Source: Ryuthela nishihirai (lineage: Eukaryota > Arthropoda > Arachnida > Araneae > Heptathelidae). From it: 64,000 nt of DNA. Position numbers and translations under genes: made by a program. The stretch is taken from contig JAWZYU010000019.1 in the NCBI GenBank assembly GCA_038380435.1, forward strand, positions 22,531,801 to 22,595,800, given 5' to 3'. The notes below the pieces were generated by a model. It was not told the DNA's origin. It was given only the letters and a program-made list of their open reading frames with translations, and did no database searches. Shown here piece after piece: positions 1 to 10,670 of the stretch; the stretch's first letter is position 1; every line of letters begins with the position of its first letter.

Positions 1-165
1 ATTTCCAATGCAGACATTTCCCCCGCCGTTTCATGCGGCTTTAAAAATTTAACTGAAAAATGAATGAAATATAAATATATTAAATACTCTTTTGCTTTTT
101 TACCCCTACTCACATTCTGAAAGGGCCCCCTTGCACCCTCTTCCGAAATCTGGCCCTATATATAT
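1..165 (+). repeat. Dispersed repeat family C, 5'-truncated by window edge
   Basis: This stretch resembles segments near 10,397, 28,260, 28,446, 58,170 and, inverted, 35,965. The shared order is a conserved TTTGAAAAAT...ATGAAAT...ATAAATA stretch, then ACTCACATTCTGAAAGGG, then a C-rich end. No coding capacity is visible. The family type is unknown; a short non-autonomous element is possible. Confidence 0.5.
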
Positions 166-383
166 ATAATACCGATCTACTGTAAAAACTGCAATGCCGA
201 TATGTGCAATAGAAACACTTCATTATCTGAAATAATGGTTTAATTTCATGACTCGTGTACCTCAAATAGTCCAAGGTAATGGAATCAATCTGGAATTCTA
301 ACTGTGCAAAAAAAGTACATTGTTTCTTGCTTAACTCATTCATACGTTATTTACTCATCTAGATGTTTCCACTTGTCATTCTT

Positions 384-620
384 TAACCCTTTCGCTACCA
401 TACCGGCCGTTCCGGCCGAATCCCTTTCGTTACCATACCGGCCCGTCGGCCGGGGAGAAGGTAGGTTGAACGGGTGAACTCTCCCTCCCCTCTTTGTGCC
501 TCTCCCGCTCAGAGGGTTCAAACGACCATCAATTAACGTCTAATTGCCTAACTGCCTGCATCCCTCCAGGCAACAGGGGGACTCTAATAGTCGACTGCAG
601 AATGTGGGTTGTTTATTGCT
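384..620 (+). mobile_element. GC-rich end of a possible piggyBac-like (TTAA) element
   Basis: The segment opens TTAACCCTTTCGCTACCATA and repeats CCCTTTCG(C/T)TACCATACCGG about 30 bp later. It is far more GC-rich than its surroundings. TTAA followed by CCC is the usual end of piggyBac-type elements. A related end, read on the opposite strand, closes the duplicon copies at 11,895 and 59,679. I could not find the matching right end here, so the class is an inference. Confidence 0.35.
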
Positions 621-2361
621 TTATTGAAACTTACATTTCGGCAAAGAGCAAAGGAAACATGGAATAATTTTTTCGGATTTGAAGGGAAGAGAAAAACGTC
701 TTAGGACCGAATAATATATTCATGCATTGATAGGTTCTCAACAGAAAGTAGAAACAGTTGAAATTGTTAAAGGTTTGATCAAGAGGGAATCAAATTCACA
801 ACTCTACAATTTATTAAAAGAGTTTTTTATGGAAAAATGTGATTATTGACAATCACTTTTGAAGATCTGACTGCGGTCTGCCTAAATACCTACTTTTGAT
901 ATTTTTAATATTCAGTGAGTTATAGAATCTGGAATATTTAACATTAACTTACCTCGTTAACCAAAAATCATTCAAAATTCATGTATTGTTCAATCGTTAC
1001 ATATGCAGCTAAAATATACATTTTATTAAAGTTTACAGAATGTTTGTTTTTCATTTTAATATGTTGAATTAATTTTTCAAGTTTTAATTGAGTACATTTT
1101 CCAGCTTACAAAATTATTTGGATACTGAACAATTATTTGTGAATAATTCAACATTTAAAGAGATTTGATAGAGACCTCAAGTATAACTATAGTCATATTT
1201 TGTCCATATTAATATTACTTAAGAAGTTACTGATATCTGAATATGACTCCATGTTCAAATAACATGAAACGTTTTTTCTGTTCAGTACCTACGTATAGAT
1301 ATAATGCTTAGACAACAATATAAAAGAATTTCCACATTTTATTAACAGAATGCTAACATTTTTGAAGCTTTCTAATTTAAAATATAAGATTTTATGGTAA
1401 AATGTTACAACAAAAAAAATGAAGATCCACATTTAATGGAGCTAATTCTTAAATTTCAATAATAATCTCTTATTATTTAAGGAGTTGCATATGCTGGAAT
1501 ATTTAACAGAAACAATGCGTAAGGAACTTATATAATCTTTACTAACAGAGCAATAATTATTTATACAAACTTCCAAAATAAACAATTATTTGACAAAATT
1601 GGTTACATATTTGTTTCATATTATTTTTCATTCATTTTCATTTATTATTGGGGTGGAGGGGAGGGCATGTCCCTCGTTCCCCCGTCTTCAGAATGTTAGT
1701 AACCGGATTGGAGATGAAAATAATATGAAACAAATATGTAACACGATTTTTCAAAAGAATTTTAAGACCACTGCAACGGAGTAGCAATTTTATACTGAAA
1801 CACCAATTCAGTTATTTTTCCATCTTTTATTTCTTTTCCGGTTCGATCCAGTTAATTGACCTTCCCATATTTTTTTTTCTAGATCAGACCTATATAAAAT
1901 TATTATATAGTTTTAAAGTACTTCTGGAATAGAGTTCTGATACAATGAGCTTGTTAAATATTTAAATTTCTATAACCCTTTAAATATTGAGTGAATTATG
2001 TGGAAAATATAGAATTAAAGAGTCACTTGTTATGATGACTAATTTATCTTCAATGAAACACTATACACTAAAATTTTACATTACCTACGAATATGCTTTC
2101 CTTTCACATCATGAAATGCTCTATCTAAATCGGCAATGGATATATTACTGCAAATGGCGACATTCCGAAAAGTTCCAACCCACTTTTCCTTCACCAATCC
2201 ACTTTTTTTTCAATACTAACCAAAGCCTATAGAAATATGCTATATACAACATAAGTTTTGTGCGAACATGCCGAAAACGTGCTCCAAGAAAATTCTCTCA
2301 TAAAGCTTAGGTAGTTAGTATTATATATAGCACTCTAAAATAAATAAAATATTAAATTATT
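621..2361. other. AT-rich stretch without recognisable gene
   Basis: It contains only short reading frames with AT-driven composition. I found no motif, RNA gene or recognisable repeat apart from simple AT-rich sequence. Confidence 0.5.
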
Positions 2362-2545
2362 AGAGCAGCCTGTCACAGAGATGTGAGAGAAGCCTGTTAG
2401 TACGCATAATACACTATGGAGAAGAACTGGGATGAAGGCGAAACATCAGTAGAAAGACAACACAGAAAAAGAAAGATCCATGCCTCATCGGGGATTCGAA
2501 TCCACGTCCCGTTGGTTATTAGCTCTCTGATTAGGAACCAAGTAA
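2362..2545 (-). mobile_element. SINE-B copy, diverged, with tRNA-like head
   Basis: Read on the minus strand, a tRNA-like head with a box-B-like GGATTCGAATC (near 2,495-2,505) is followed by the SINE-B body, which carries the two paired segments CTGTCAG/CTGTGACAGGC. The same body recurs at 6,400, 7,970, 8,850, 9,945, 48,135 and 57,712. The copy is old: many substitutions against those at 8,850 and 48,135. Confidence 0.6.
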
Positions 2546-2560
2546 ATAGTAAAGAGACAA

Positions 2561-2860
2561 AGTTATTTTGGGGTGGTTAAGTCTTAGGTTTAACCTCTAA
2601 ACTGCACCCTTTTCCACACAAAAGGCTAAATGGCCAAGTCAAAAGGGCTTAAAGAAAGTTGGTGTAGGAGATACACTGGGCAGCTATTAGTAGGAGACAG
2701 ATGCTAATCTCCCGTCAAGAGAATTCAGTGAATTCTTTTACTTATACAGGGTATTGCGTTTTACCCACAGGTTAATGTCCCATCTGACGGACGGCAATCT
2801 TCAGAAGCGCAACGATGACCCCCTTCTCACGGGGGTTAACGGAAGAAAATCTGAGTGCAA
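2561..2860 (-). mobile_element. SINE-A copy, old and diverged
   Basis: The order of landmarks matches the inverse of SINE-A: CTAAATGGCCAAGTCA, GGAGACAGATG, CCCGTCAAG, then CCATCTGACGGACGGC. It is interrupted by insertions and lacks a clear tRNA head. It follows SINE-B closely, in the same orientation. Confidence 0.65.
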
Positions 2861-2937
2861 TCGCATTTGGGAGTAGAAATTGGGAAAATGAAATTATGAG
2901 TCTGGAGAGCTCTGTCAAATGGGTCAACCTGTTCCCT

Positions 2938-2993
2938 CCACACACACACACACACACAGACACCCCATGCTGTGTGTGTGTGTGGGGGGGGGG
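2938..2993. repeat. Mirror-type microsatellite (CA)n then (TG)n and G-run
   Basis: A (CA)9-10 tract is followed after about 15 bp by a (TG)n tract and a run of G. The two tracts are complementary and can form a hairpin. Reading frames over it are artefacts of the repeat. Confidence 0.85.
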
Positions 2994-3230
2994 TTGAGCC
3001 GTAACTAGCTATATTTGTGCCAGAGGCAAGAATAGAAATTGCACCGCTATATAGTTTCACAGCAGTCTTTTTCTGAGCCTCCTCATCTTGTATTTTTCTG
3101 AACCCCTCATTTTGTATTTTTATGCGCCCCTCATCTTGTGCGCCCGAGGCTAATGCTTTACTTGCCTCACCGTTGTTACAGCCTTGGTAGTTCTGGGGAG
3201 AGCTGAAAGGGGACCATATTGATTTTCATG

Positions 3231-3449
3231 TACAGTCGCTCAAAAAAGTATCCGAACACTACGGTTGATTACAGAATTCAGAAAAAATATCTGGCAATGA
3301 TTTTTTTTAGAAATTAGTGATCTGGCAACCTTCGTGTACTGTACACGAAGGTTGCCAAATCACTAATTTCTAAAAAAAATCATTGCCAGATATTTTTTCT
3401 GAATTCTGTAATCAACCGTAGTGTTCGGATACTTTTTTGAGCGACTGTA
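3231..3449. mobile_element. Palindromic Tc1/mariner-type MITE, copy 1
   Basis: This 219-bp element including TA ends is an almost perfect palindrome. Its outer repeats start TACAGTCGCTCAAAAAAGTA and the centre lies at about 3,340 (CTTCGTGTACTGTACACGAAG). The TA at each edge fits TA target duplication as in Tc1/mariner. It codes for nothing. A close relative with the same inner sequence is at 12,491-12,707. Confidence 0.85.
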
Positions 3450-3824
3450 CCGTACACATACTGTGGAAAAATACGTTTTGAAAGATCGCTTCCAAGATGA
3501 GAAAAATCATACGCTGCCCTTTCCGGAAAGAATAATTTCTGTCAAAACACTGGAGGAACATATATCGCCTCTGGAGAATGTAGGATGTTCCTTTTCAAAG
3601 AGAACAAAATTTATCCTTTTCCAAATTTTGTACTTTTTAACAGTGATAATTCGGACCAACAGATGATTTGGACCGTACAGGAGCTTGGGATTACGGTTCG
3701 AAAAAAGAGCAATATTGGTTGAAAATCTTAGCAGAAGTGTTATTTTAAAATCCATTTTATAAAATCACTCTACAGCAGATACCTTTAGTTGAGTTATTTA
3801 CCGCTCAGTCGTACTCTTGTGCAC

Positions 3825-4157
3825 ACAATTAGCTAAATGCCAAGTAATAAGGACCTCAAAGGCTCATACATGGGTAGGATAAAGAAGACTCTTTGGGCAG
3901 TTGTTAAGAGACAGATGGAAACCTCCCTTCAAGGCCATCAATAAATGTGGACAGAGTGTGGTTTTCCTCCACACGGACCACGGCGTTTCGTCGCAACCGT
4001 AGGAATTCATCGTTCCAAGCCCATCGGTTCTGCTTTCTCACCAAATGAATGCTTTGGATTTAATGGAAATAAGTCTCAACGCTGCTATATTTGGGACTCG
4101 AACCTGGAAACTATAGAGTAGAGACTTCCAACACTATCAACTAAGCCAAACAGTCAC
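3825..4157 (-). mobile_element. SINE-A copy, diverged
   Basis: On the minus strand a degenerate tRNA-like head (box-B-like GGTTCGAGTCC near 4,092) leads into the SINE-A body. Landmarks include AAGTCTCAACGCTG, CCAAGCCCATCGG, GAGACAGATGG and GCTAAATGCCAAGT. Substitutions and small indels are frequent. Confidence 0.7.
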
Positions 4158-4352
4158 CTTTGTCACCAAACACTACTTTTAGGCACTAATTTCCATGTTA
4201 CTCAAGTTTTTACAATGAGCATTGTATTCTTTAAGGTTTTGAAGGAATACACTCATAATTAATGAGAAATGTGTCTGGAAATTTAAGACAGGAAATTATA
4301 AATTCACTACCAACGTAACATGCCATACTTGACACGCTAGAAATATCCTCAG

Positions 4353-4620
4353 TAGGGGACACCGATGGGTTTGGAAAGGCCGCCGTCCGTCGGATGGGAC
4401 GTTAAGCCGTGGCCCCGTGTGCGGGAGAGCCATACCCTGTGAACGTTAAAGAACACGCTGGATGGCCTTGACGGGAGGCTACCATCTGTCTCCCAACAGC
4501 TGTTCCAGTGGGTCTCCTCCCCCAACCTTCTCTGAGCCTTCGGGGTCCATGTGACCTGGCCATTTAGCCCATGGTGTGCAAAAAAGTGCCGCTCAGAGGT
4601 AAAACAACCCAACCCAACCC
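4353..4620 (+). mobile_element. SINE-A copy, 5'-truncated, young
   Basis: It starts inside the body at CAGTAGGGGACACCGATGGG and runs to the (AACCC)n-like 3' end. It lacks the tRNA head. It is nearly identical to the body of the full copy at 5,519-5,905, which indicates recent activity. 5' truncation is typical of target-primed insertion. Confidence 0.85.
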
Positions 4621-5505
4621 TAGAAATATCCTCCCCCCCCCCTTCTCACAGTTTCCAGTAAGTTTGCCATAAAGCCCATAAAAGGATATTATTCAGCTCA
4701 AAATATACTTCGATATAAATTTCAACTAAATAGCTTAGTTGATTGCTAGTAACATTTACAGAGAAGCAACATTGCCCCCCCCCCTTCCCAAATAAGAAGA
4801 AAAATACACTTCGACATTCTGATAATAAAAAATATTTAGATCGATAATTTTCGTAATTTTTCCATGTAACTTACGAGAGAAGGAAATGGAACACAATTAG
4901 CAACTAGAAGAATACATATCGCCTCTGTTGAAAAAGGGATACTCGTTTTCAAAAAGAATGAAGTTCATATTTTCGATCTTTACATTCCTCTCATATTAGA
5001 AATTTGATGTAATGGATGATTGGAAAAATGCAGGCATTAATATTTTATTAGTAACTTTACCACACAAATGGAGTTTCTCATTAAGCAAAAAATTGCATTT
5101 TCCGAGCTATATTTTGGAAGCACGAAGCCAATCATTGCTGCCAATGTAAACTATGTAACCACCATAACCTATCATGCAAATTTCAAACTTCTATCATAAA
5201 CATATTGTTGGCAATGTTTGTTAAATATTGTGGCATTTTCACACTTTTTCCACCATTATAGGACGTTATTGAAATATTCGATGAAAGTGCGATTGCAATA
5301 TTTCATCAATACCTATCTAATCAAAAAGAATTTTTAATAATGTTTCAAAATACGAAAACAATATGCACACACAGGCAGACAGATCACAAAGTGGAGCTAC
5401 TTTTCCTTTTATAACTAGGCTCAAAACTACATTTTCTTTATAATACCTGTAATCCATTCTGTAATACACCACGAAATTTTAAATAGTTTTGTAGTATGAA
5501 CTTTC
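4621..5505. other. AT-rich stretch without recognisable gene
   Basis: It contains short C-runs (near 4,630 and 4,775) and AT-rich sequence. No gene, RNA or clear repeat was recognised. Confidence 0.5.
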
Positions 5506-5518
5506 TTAATATTTTTGT

Positions 5519-5905
5519 TGTGTTGGGTTGTTTTACCTCTGAGCGGCACTTTTTTGCACACCATGGGCTAAATGGCCAGGTCACATGGACCCCGAAGGCT
5601 CAGAGAAGGTTGGGGGTGGGGACCCACTGGAACAGCTGTTGGGAGACAGATGGTAGCCTCCCGTCAAGGCCATCCAGCGTGTTCTTTAACGTGCACAGGG
5701 TATGGCTCTCCCGCACACGGGGCCACGGCTTAACGTCCCATCCGACGGACGGCGGCCTTTCCAAGCCCATCGGTGTCCCCTACTGACCGTGGGCAGGGCG
5801 GGGAATTTTGCGGAGATAAATCTCAACGCTGACCCAGCTGGGACTCGAACCTGGGAACTACAGATTACGAGCCTGGCGCGCTACCGACTGAGCCACCCCC
5901 GCCCC
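5519..5905 (-). mobile_element. Full-length SINE-A with perfect 12-bp target-site duplication
   Basis: This is a reference copy of 387 bp, the same length as the one at 51,119. On the minus strand a tRNA-like head has box A (TGGCTCAGTCGGTAGCGCG) and box B (GGTTCGAGTCC). The anticodon-position loop reads TCGTAAT. The head is followed by a roughly 300-bp body ending in TTTTACC/GGTAAAACAACCC. The flanks 5,507-5,518 and 5,906-5,917 are both TAATATTTTTGT, a clear target-site duplication. The head would be the RNA polymerase III promoter. It encodes no protein. Confidence 0.95.
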
Positions 5906-5917
5906 TAATATTTTTGT

Positions 5918-6399
5918 GAATACCACTGTGAACTTTCTTAAATTTTTGCCTAAGAAACCAGGATTATCTTTTTTTTTTTACGCTGCAAAACTTTTGTACA
6001 TATTGCCTCTTTTAGTAAAATTGGAATCAGATGACTTATTCGTATTTTTTCAATTATTTTTTGAAACTTTTGCCTCTAAAACTAGTCCGATTTTTTTTCC
6101 GTTTGAATAGCGTATTTGTCACAAGTGATAAGGAATATTTCAAGAAATGTAATTGTGTTGTAAATAGTTAAGTGTTCATGATTTATGTCCAAAGGCATAA
6201 ATTCCTAAGACTAGCGTCATTCCGCTTAACTTCCGAAAACTATAGTACAAAACATTCTTCGCAAAAACAATAAATGCAATACTGATCTTCATTTACTTTA
6301 GGCAGCTGGTAAAAAATACTGAAGTTGTAAAGCAACCACCATCTGATGAATTCCTGAACCATTTTTCAGCAGCACATCTCGGCATGCAATTTATTAATA
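5918..6399. other. AT-rich stretch without recognisable gene
   Basis: Only T-rich low-complexity sequence and short frames are present. Nothing was recognised. Confidence 0.5.
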
Positions 6400-6556
6400 T
6401 GTTTCTTGGCTACTTATCAAAGTGACTTGGGTTCGAGCCCCGGGTAAGGCATGTTTGTGTTGTTTCCCCGCTGAGGTCTCGCCCTCCTCATTGGCAGGTT
6501 CCTGTCAGACCTCTGTGGCAAGCAGCTGCTTGAGGGGAATATTTATTTATTTTTAT
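6400..6556 (+). mobile_element. SINE-B copy
   Basis: A tRNA-like head with GGGTTCGAGCC (box B) is followed by GTAAGGCATGTTTGTGTTGT and the shared body CCTGTCAGACCTCTGTGGCA. It ends in an (ATTT)n-type tail. The body lacks about 20 bp seen in other copies. Confidence 0.8.
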
Positions 6557-7529
6557 ATAATTTGACCTCGCAGTTAGTTCGGAAATATTCTTGCTGAAGC
6601 AGCATAGTTTACTTTTGGCGGAATGGAAGATTGAATTCAATGCAGAAAAAATATTTGTTTATTTTGATTTAAATCTCCCTCCTCCACCAGAGTTTGATTT
6701 CTCTACCCAATGTTAATTACTGATACCAGAAAAATATAAGAATTAGAAACTGCTTATTAAATCTCATTTTTCGAATCTAATCATGTTAATCTTTAAAGCT
6801 ACAGATAAAGCTACAGCAACAGTTTTTTTTGCATGGCTCCGGTGTAATTTTTTATGGGGAGGGGGGCAAAATTATTACAGAGTGGAGTAAAACTTTTTTT
6901 TTTTCAGAGAACGGGAAAGCAAATCAATTTTTCAAAATATAAATATTTGACTCAAGTCTTTCATTAATCAGAACAGTTGCGGAGACAGTAATCATGCCTA
7001 TATCACAAAACAAGGCAAATGAGGATGTCTGAAAATAGAACGGAAAAAATGGGATACTTATTTTTTAAAAATATATGTACAAATGCTTTCTTATATTAAT
7101 AAATATAAATGATATGCTTCCGAAAACATAGGAAACGTAAAGGGAAAAATCAATACTACATGTTGTAAGAAAATAATATTACTATTTAGTAAACTTGTGT
7201 TATTTATCATTAATTTATTTTTCGATCAATTTTACCAGGAGAGGGGTAATTGCTCTCTCCTCCCTTCCAGCTCCCTCTGCCGACACCTATTGATAGCACT
7301 TTATAATTTCATTGCCGACTTTTCCGTTTGATCACGGAATTATTCAAAGCATAATTCACTCTTGACGAAATAAAAGTTCACTAGAAATTGTTTCTTTCAA
7401 AAACTCAAAGTTCATAGTTCTGATATTGCTTTAAATTTTATGTACTGTTTTCTGCTTAGCAAATGTATTTTTGAAAGAAGTTTGATTTCATTTTATTTGT
7501 TTATTTTTTTGTTTCTTTTCGACTTGCTT
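6557..7529. other. AT-rich stretch without recognisable gene
   Basis: Short AT-rich frames only. A G-run near 6,857 is the only compositional feature. Confidence 0.5.
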
Positions 7530-7830
7530 AGTTTGCAGCGTTGGCTGCCGAATGAAAGTAAACATGGGCGTTAAGCCTTTTGTTCTGTTTTATTGCATGC
7601 CCTAGAATATGGCTCTCCCCGCTTACTGCTGCAATACCCTGCAGGTTAGGGTGGGTTACAGAGAATGGTAATATGCATGCTGCTGACCACTGCAAAGCAC
7701 AGATATTCGCTCCATGCACAATGCCAGCCAAAGTCGCACCTCAATTGTTTCCCGCAGCTGAAGGTCACATTCTCATCAACTGGTTGCTTTCTAGTGACAA
7801 TCTGAAGGGTAGTTTCTAGAGATAAGATGC
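7530..7830. other. GC-richer island with overlapping frames on both strands, unrecognised
   Basis: This 300-bp island is richer in G+C than its surroundings. It holds a 79-codon frame on the plus strand (7,580-7,819) and a 67-codon frame on the minus strand (7,528-7,731). Neither protein is recognised. It could be a decayed exon or part of an unknown repeat. The composition, not homology, is the only reason to list it. Confidence 0.25.
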
Positions 7831-7967
7831 AGTCAGTAAAATGGCTTTTCGACTCTAAAATTTTTCACTGAGAGCAAATATCTGTTTCAATTTACGAAAC
7901 TGAATTCGGTTTCTTAGGAAAATAAACAGTTTATGGAATGAAATGAAAATAAAAATAAATTATCTCT

Positions 7968-8075
7968 CAAACATCTCCTTCTCAGAGAAGTCTGACAGGA
8001 ACCTGTCAGTATAATACGCTATAGACAAAATTTGTGAGGAAGGCGAGACCGCAGCAGAAAGACACATCTATACAT
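7968..8075 (-). mobile_element. SINE-B body fragment
   Basis: Minus-strand SINE-B body: paired CTGACAGGAACCTGTCAG, then ATACGCTATAG and GTGAGGAAGGCGAGACC. The head is absent or too diverged to see. Confidence 0.7.
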
Positions 8076-8257
8076 AGGGTACGACTTTTTTCAGGTTAAA
8101 AATAACTCCATTAGATGAATAATTATCGGGAAAAAAATTCTTCTTTTTTTTCAATTTGTGTTGAAATAAAAATAATTGAAATATTCAGATATTAGATAAT
8201 AATTTTATTATTGACATACGATAACATATGCATATCCATTGTTTCTTCGGCGAGAGA

Positions 8258-8345
8258 GGCGGGTGGTTTAGTCGATAGCCCGGCAGGCTCGTAATCTGCT
8301 TGAGGGCAACTACAACTGCTTGAGGGAATATTTAATTTTTAGAAA
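8258..8345 (+). mobile_element. SINE-A-like tRNA head joined to a SINE-B-like tail
   Basis: A tRNA-like box-A segment (GTGGTTTAGTCGATAGC...GGCTCGTAATCTG) matches the SINE-A head. It runs directly into two copies of a CTGCTTGAGGG motif that is the end of SINE-B. The SINE-A body is missing. This is a chimeric or internally deleted SINE. Confidence 0.6.
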
Positions 8346-8849
8346 AGAATTCATAGCAGAATATTTACCGGAAGAATGGTTTGCAAAACTATTAAAAATT
8401 GGTGGAACTGAAAAAATATATAGATGCATAATTTTAATTCCTATAAAACATATAATTTCACGTAATATAAAAATAAATGGTTTGAAAACAAATTAATACA
8501 CAGAACAGTTAAATTTTATAAGTTCAATTTTTATCTATTATTACATAATCATCCTAAAATTTCGGGTGGGTGGGAGGGGGTATTTTATTTTCCTAACAGC
8601 AAAGTTGGGGTATTTAGTTCCTATACTGTACGACTGGCATGTTTAGAGCTCTGCAATAAACAAATTATAAAATAAAAAATAATTCTTTTGTGAAAAGATA
8701 GCAAGAAACTTAACGTCTTTTATTCTAGATCAGCGGTTCTCAAGTGAGGCTACTTGATAATTGAAATAACAAAAGAAATTAATGATACTTTTTATTTACG
8801 ATACAAGGTCGCCATCAAATGAACAATTTACAATAAGCGCATTAATAAA

Positions 8850-9067
8850 TAAAATAAAAATAAATACCTCCTCAAGCAGCAGCTTGCCACAGAGGTCTGA
8901 CAGGAGCCTGTCAGTTAAATACGCCATAATAGAGGGATCTGTGAGGATGGCGGGCCCTCAGCAGATTTTTTTCCCTACTGCACGCAGTGTTCCCAAGTGG
9001 TCACCCTCCCAGGTACCAAACGCGCCCAAAGCTGCCTAACTTCGGTGGCCGGACGGTGTTTTCGGAT
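8850..9067 (-). mobile_element. SINE-B body with a 5S rRNA-derived head (SINE3-like)
   Basis: On the minus strand, about 90 bases at 9,067-8,976 resemble the middle and 3' part of animal 5S rRNA. Hallmarks include the segment near GTTAGGCAGCTTTGGGCGCG, the stretch corresponding to GGTACCTGGGAGGGTGACC and the TGGGAACAC near the 3' end. About 20 nt of the 5' end and a few internal bases are missing. The sequence then continues through TCTGCTGAGGGCCCGCC into the SINE-B body, (CTGTCAG/CTGACAGG), ending at an A/T-rich tail. Other SINE-B copies carry a tRNA-like head here. The 5S resemblance is from knowledge of the family; a covariance-model search was not possible. Confidence 0.7.
8976..9067 (-). 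rRNA. 5S rRNA pseudogene (head of the SINE above)
   Basis: This partial 5S-like sequence lacks the 5' end and has a short deletion in the region following the first third. It is not expected to be a functional ribosomal RNA. It keeps the part of the internal promoter region read as GGTGACC. Embedded position next to a SINE body argues for a retroposed origin rather than a 5S array. Confidence 0.65.
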
Positions 9068-9944
9068 TCAAATTTATAGCATTTGTTATTTAATTATTAA
9101 AACATTTACTTCAACCAACGCCGTATTATTAAGTGTATTGGCCGACACAGTACGTACCTATTTGATGAGAGGATTGAATTATGGATCAAAAGAAAAAATA
9201 GAAGCTTTTGTTATCTGAATTTCTTTTTCTATTTGATTTTATCTTAAAAGCTTATTCGTTTTCCTCTTAATGCTGCTGCAGCTCATTTGTTGTCGCGCTG
9301 TAATGCGACAACGAGAAAATATCTCCTGTTGTCTACTATTCTAGAAGCTGAAGTGTCGGTTCTAGAAGCTGAAGACTAAGCAAATAATGATGTGGTTAGA
9401 AGATGGAGATATCAACAACTTTTGACTCGCTTCATGTGTAACGAGAGAGACAGGGACGTACCCAGGGGGCCCGGAATATTGTATTGTTTTGTGCGCACAA
9501 ATTTCTATTGTTATCCACCCATTCTGTTTTCCGTGATCCCTGGTCTTAGGTTGGTACACGCTGACTCTTCCCCCCCCCCCCCACACACACACTCTGCCAT
9601 GGTTACTGGCTTTAGGCATGGGCCATGCTCTTGTCCTTTTCCCTCCTCTCTGCTTTAGTCACTTGCTTAATTGAATCACTTACTGAATTACTTTCCAATG
9701 TAATTCATAAATAATGATACACAATTCCATTCTTTTCACCCTCCCAAGTTCAGGTTGTGTGGTCCAGATCAACTCTCTCTCTCCACTTATATTTATCTTT
9801 GCAATCTTGGTCTTGTTATTCATATCTAAGACTTCTCTACCTGCTTTGAAATCCAAAACATTTGTATTTGGAACTAAAAATAGATAGAGTTACATTTGGA
9901 ACACTAAAAGTAGATTAAAAAAAACTAAAAAAATTTATTATTGT

Positions 9945-10130
9945 TTATTAGCATGTTTGTCTACTGATCAAAGGGACCTGGGTTTAGAGCCACGGATAAG
10001 GCATGGATGTTTGTGTTATTCTTCTGCTGAGGACCAGTCATCCTCACAAATCCCTTCTACTATGGCGTATTAAACTGAAAGATTCCTGTCAGACTTCTGT
10101 GACAAGCAGCTGTTTGACGAGGGTATATAG
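9945..10130 (+). mobile_element. SINE-B copy with tRNA-like head (inside duplicon 1)
   Basis: The head runs from GCATGTTTGTCTACTGATCA to CTGGGTTTAGAGCC, then GGCATGGATGTTTGTGTT. The body has CCTGTCAGACTTCTGTGACA and ends with AGGGTATATAGATAATA. The equivalent copy in duplicon 2 is at 57,712-57,900. Confidence 0.85.
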
Positions 10131-10137
10131 ATAATAA

Positions 10138-10360
10138 TCCTCGGGGAGAAAAGATGACACTGAGGGGATTGGGAAGGCCGACGTCAGTTAAATGGGAAGT
10201 AAAATTTTAACCTTGTGTGCAGGATAACTATAGCCTGTGCCATTAAAACAGTAAGATTGAGGCAGGCTTCCATCTTTCTCCTAACAGCTGTACAGTGGGT
10301 CTTTGCTGTAACCAGGACATTTAGCCCATTGTGCAAAAAACAGAGCCGCTCAGACGGAAT
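10138..10360 (+). mobile_element. SINE-A body fragment (inside duplicon 1)
   Basis: Landmarks in order are GGGAAGGCCGACGTCAG, TGTGCAGGATAACTATAGCC, AGGCAGGCTTCCATCT, CTAACAGCTG, GACATTTAGCCCATTGTGC and AGAGCCGCTCAGA. The tRNA head is missing. It follows SINE-B directly, as in duplicon 2. Confidence 0.75.
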
Positions 10361-10396
10361 ATATTAACTCAAGCATCATTCCATCCCCTCACCCTA

Positions 10397-10670
10397 ATAG
10401 ACACGAGTAGGCCCGGATCTGAAAAAAAATCGAGAAGAGAGGGAGACAAGAAACACAATCGAGCAGAAAAAATGGAAAGGGGGGGGGGGGGGGGCAAGAG
10501 GCTGTATTTCCAATACAATGTATCATTTTCCCTTCGTTTTATAAATTTTTTTAATTTTTTTTGAAAAATCCATGAAACAAAATAAGTTTAGTAATATTTA
10601 TTTCTATTACCCTTACTAGGATTCTGAAAAGGAATAGGAGATGCCCCCCTCCCTAGATCTTGTCCTTGGA
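10397..10670 (+). repeat. Dispersed repeat family C with G16 tract
   Basis: It runs from GCCCGGATCTGAAAAAAAAT, through a 16-base G run (10,479-10,494), to a C-rich end. Same family as at 1, 28,260, 28,446, 35,705 and 58,170. The 77-codon frame over it is not a gene. Confidence 0.7.
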
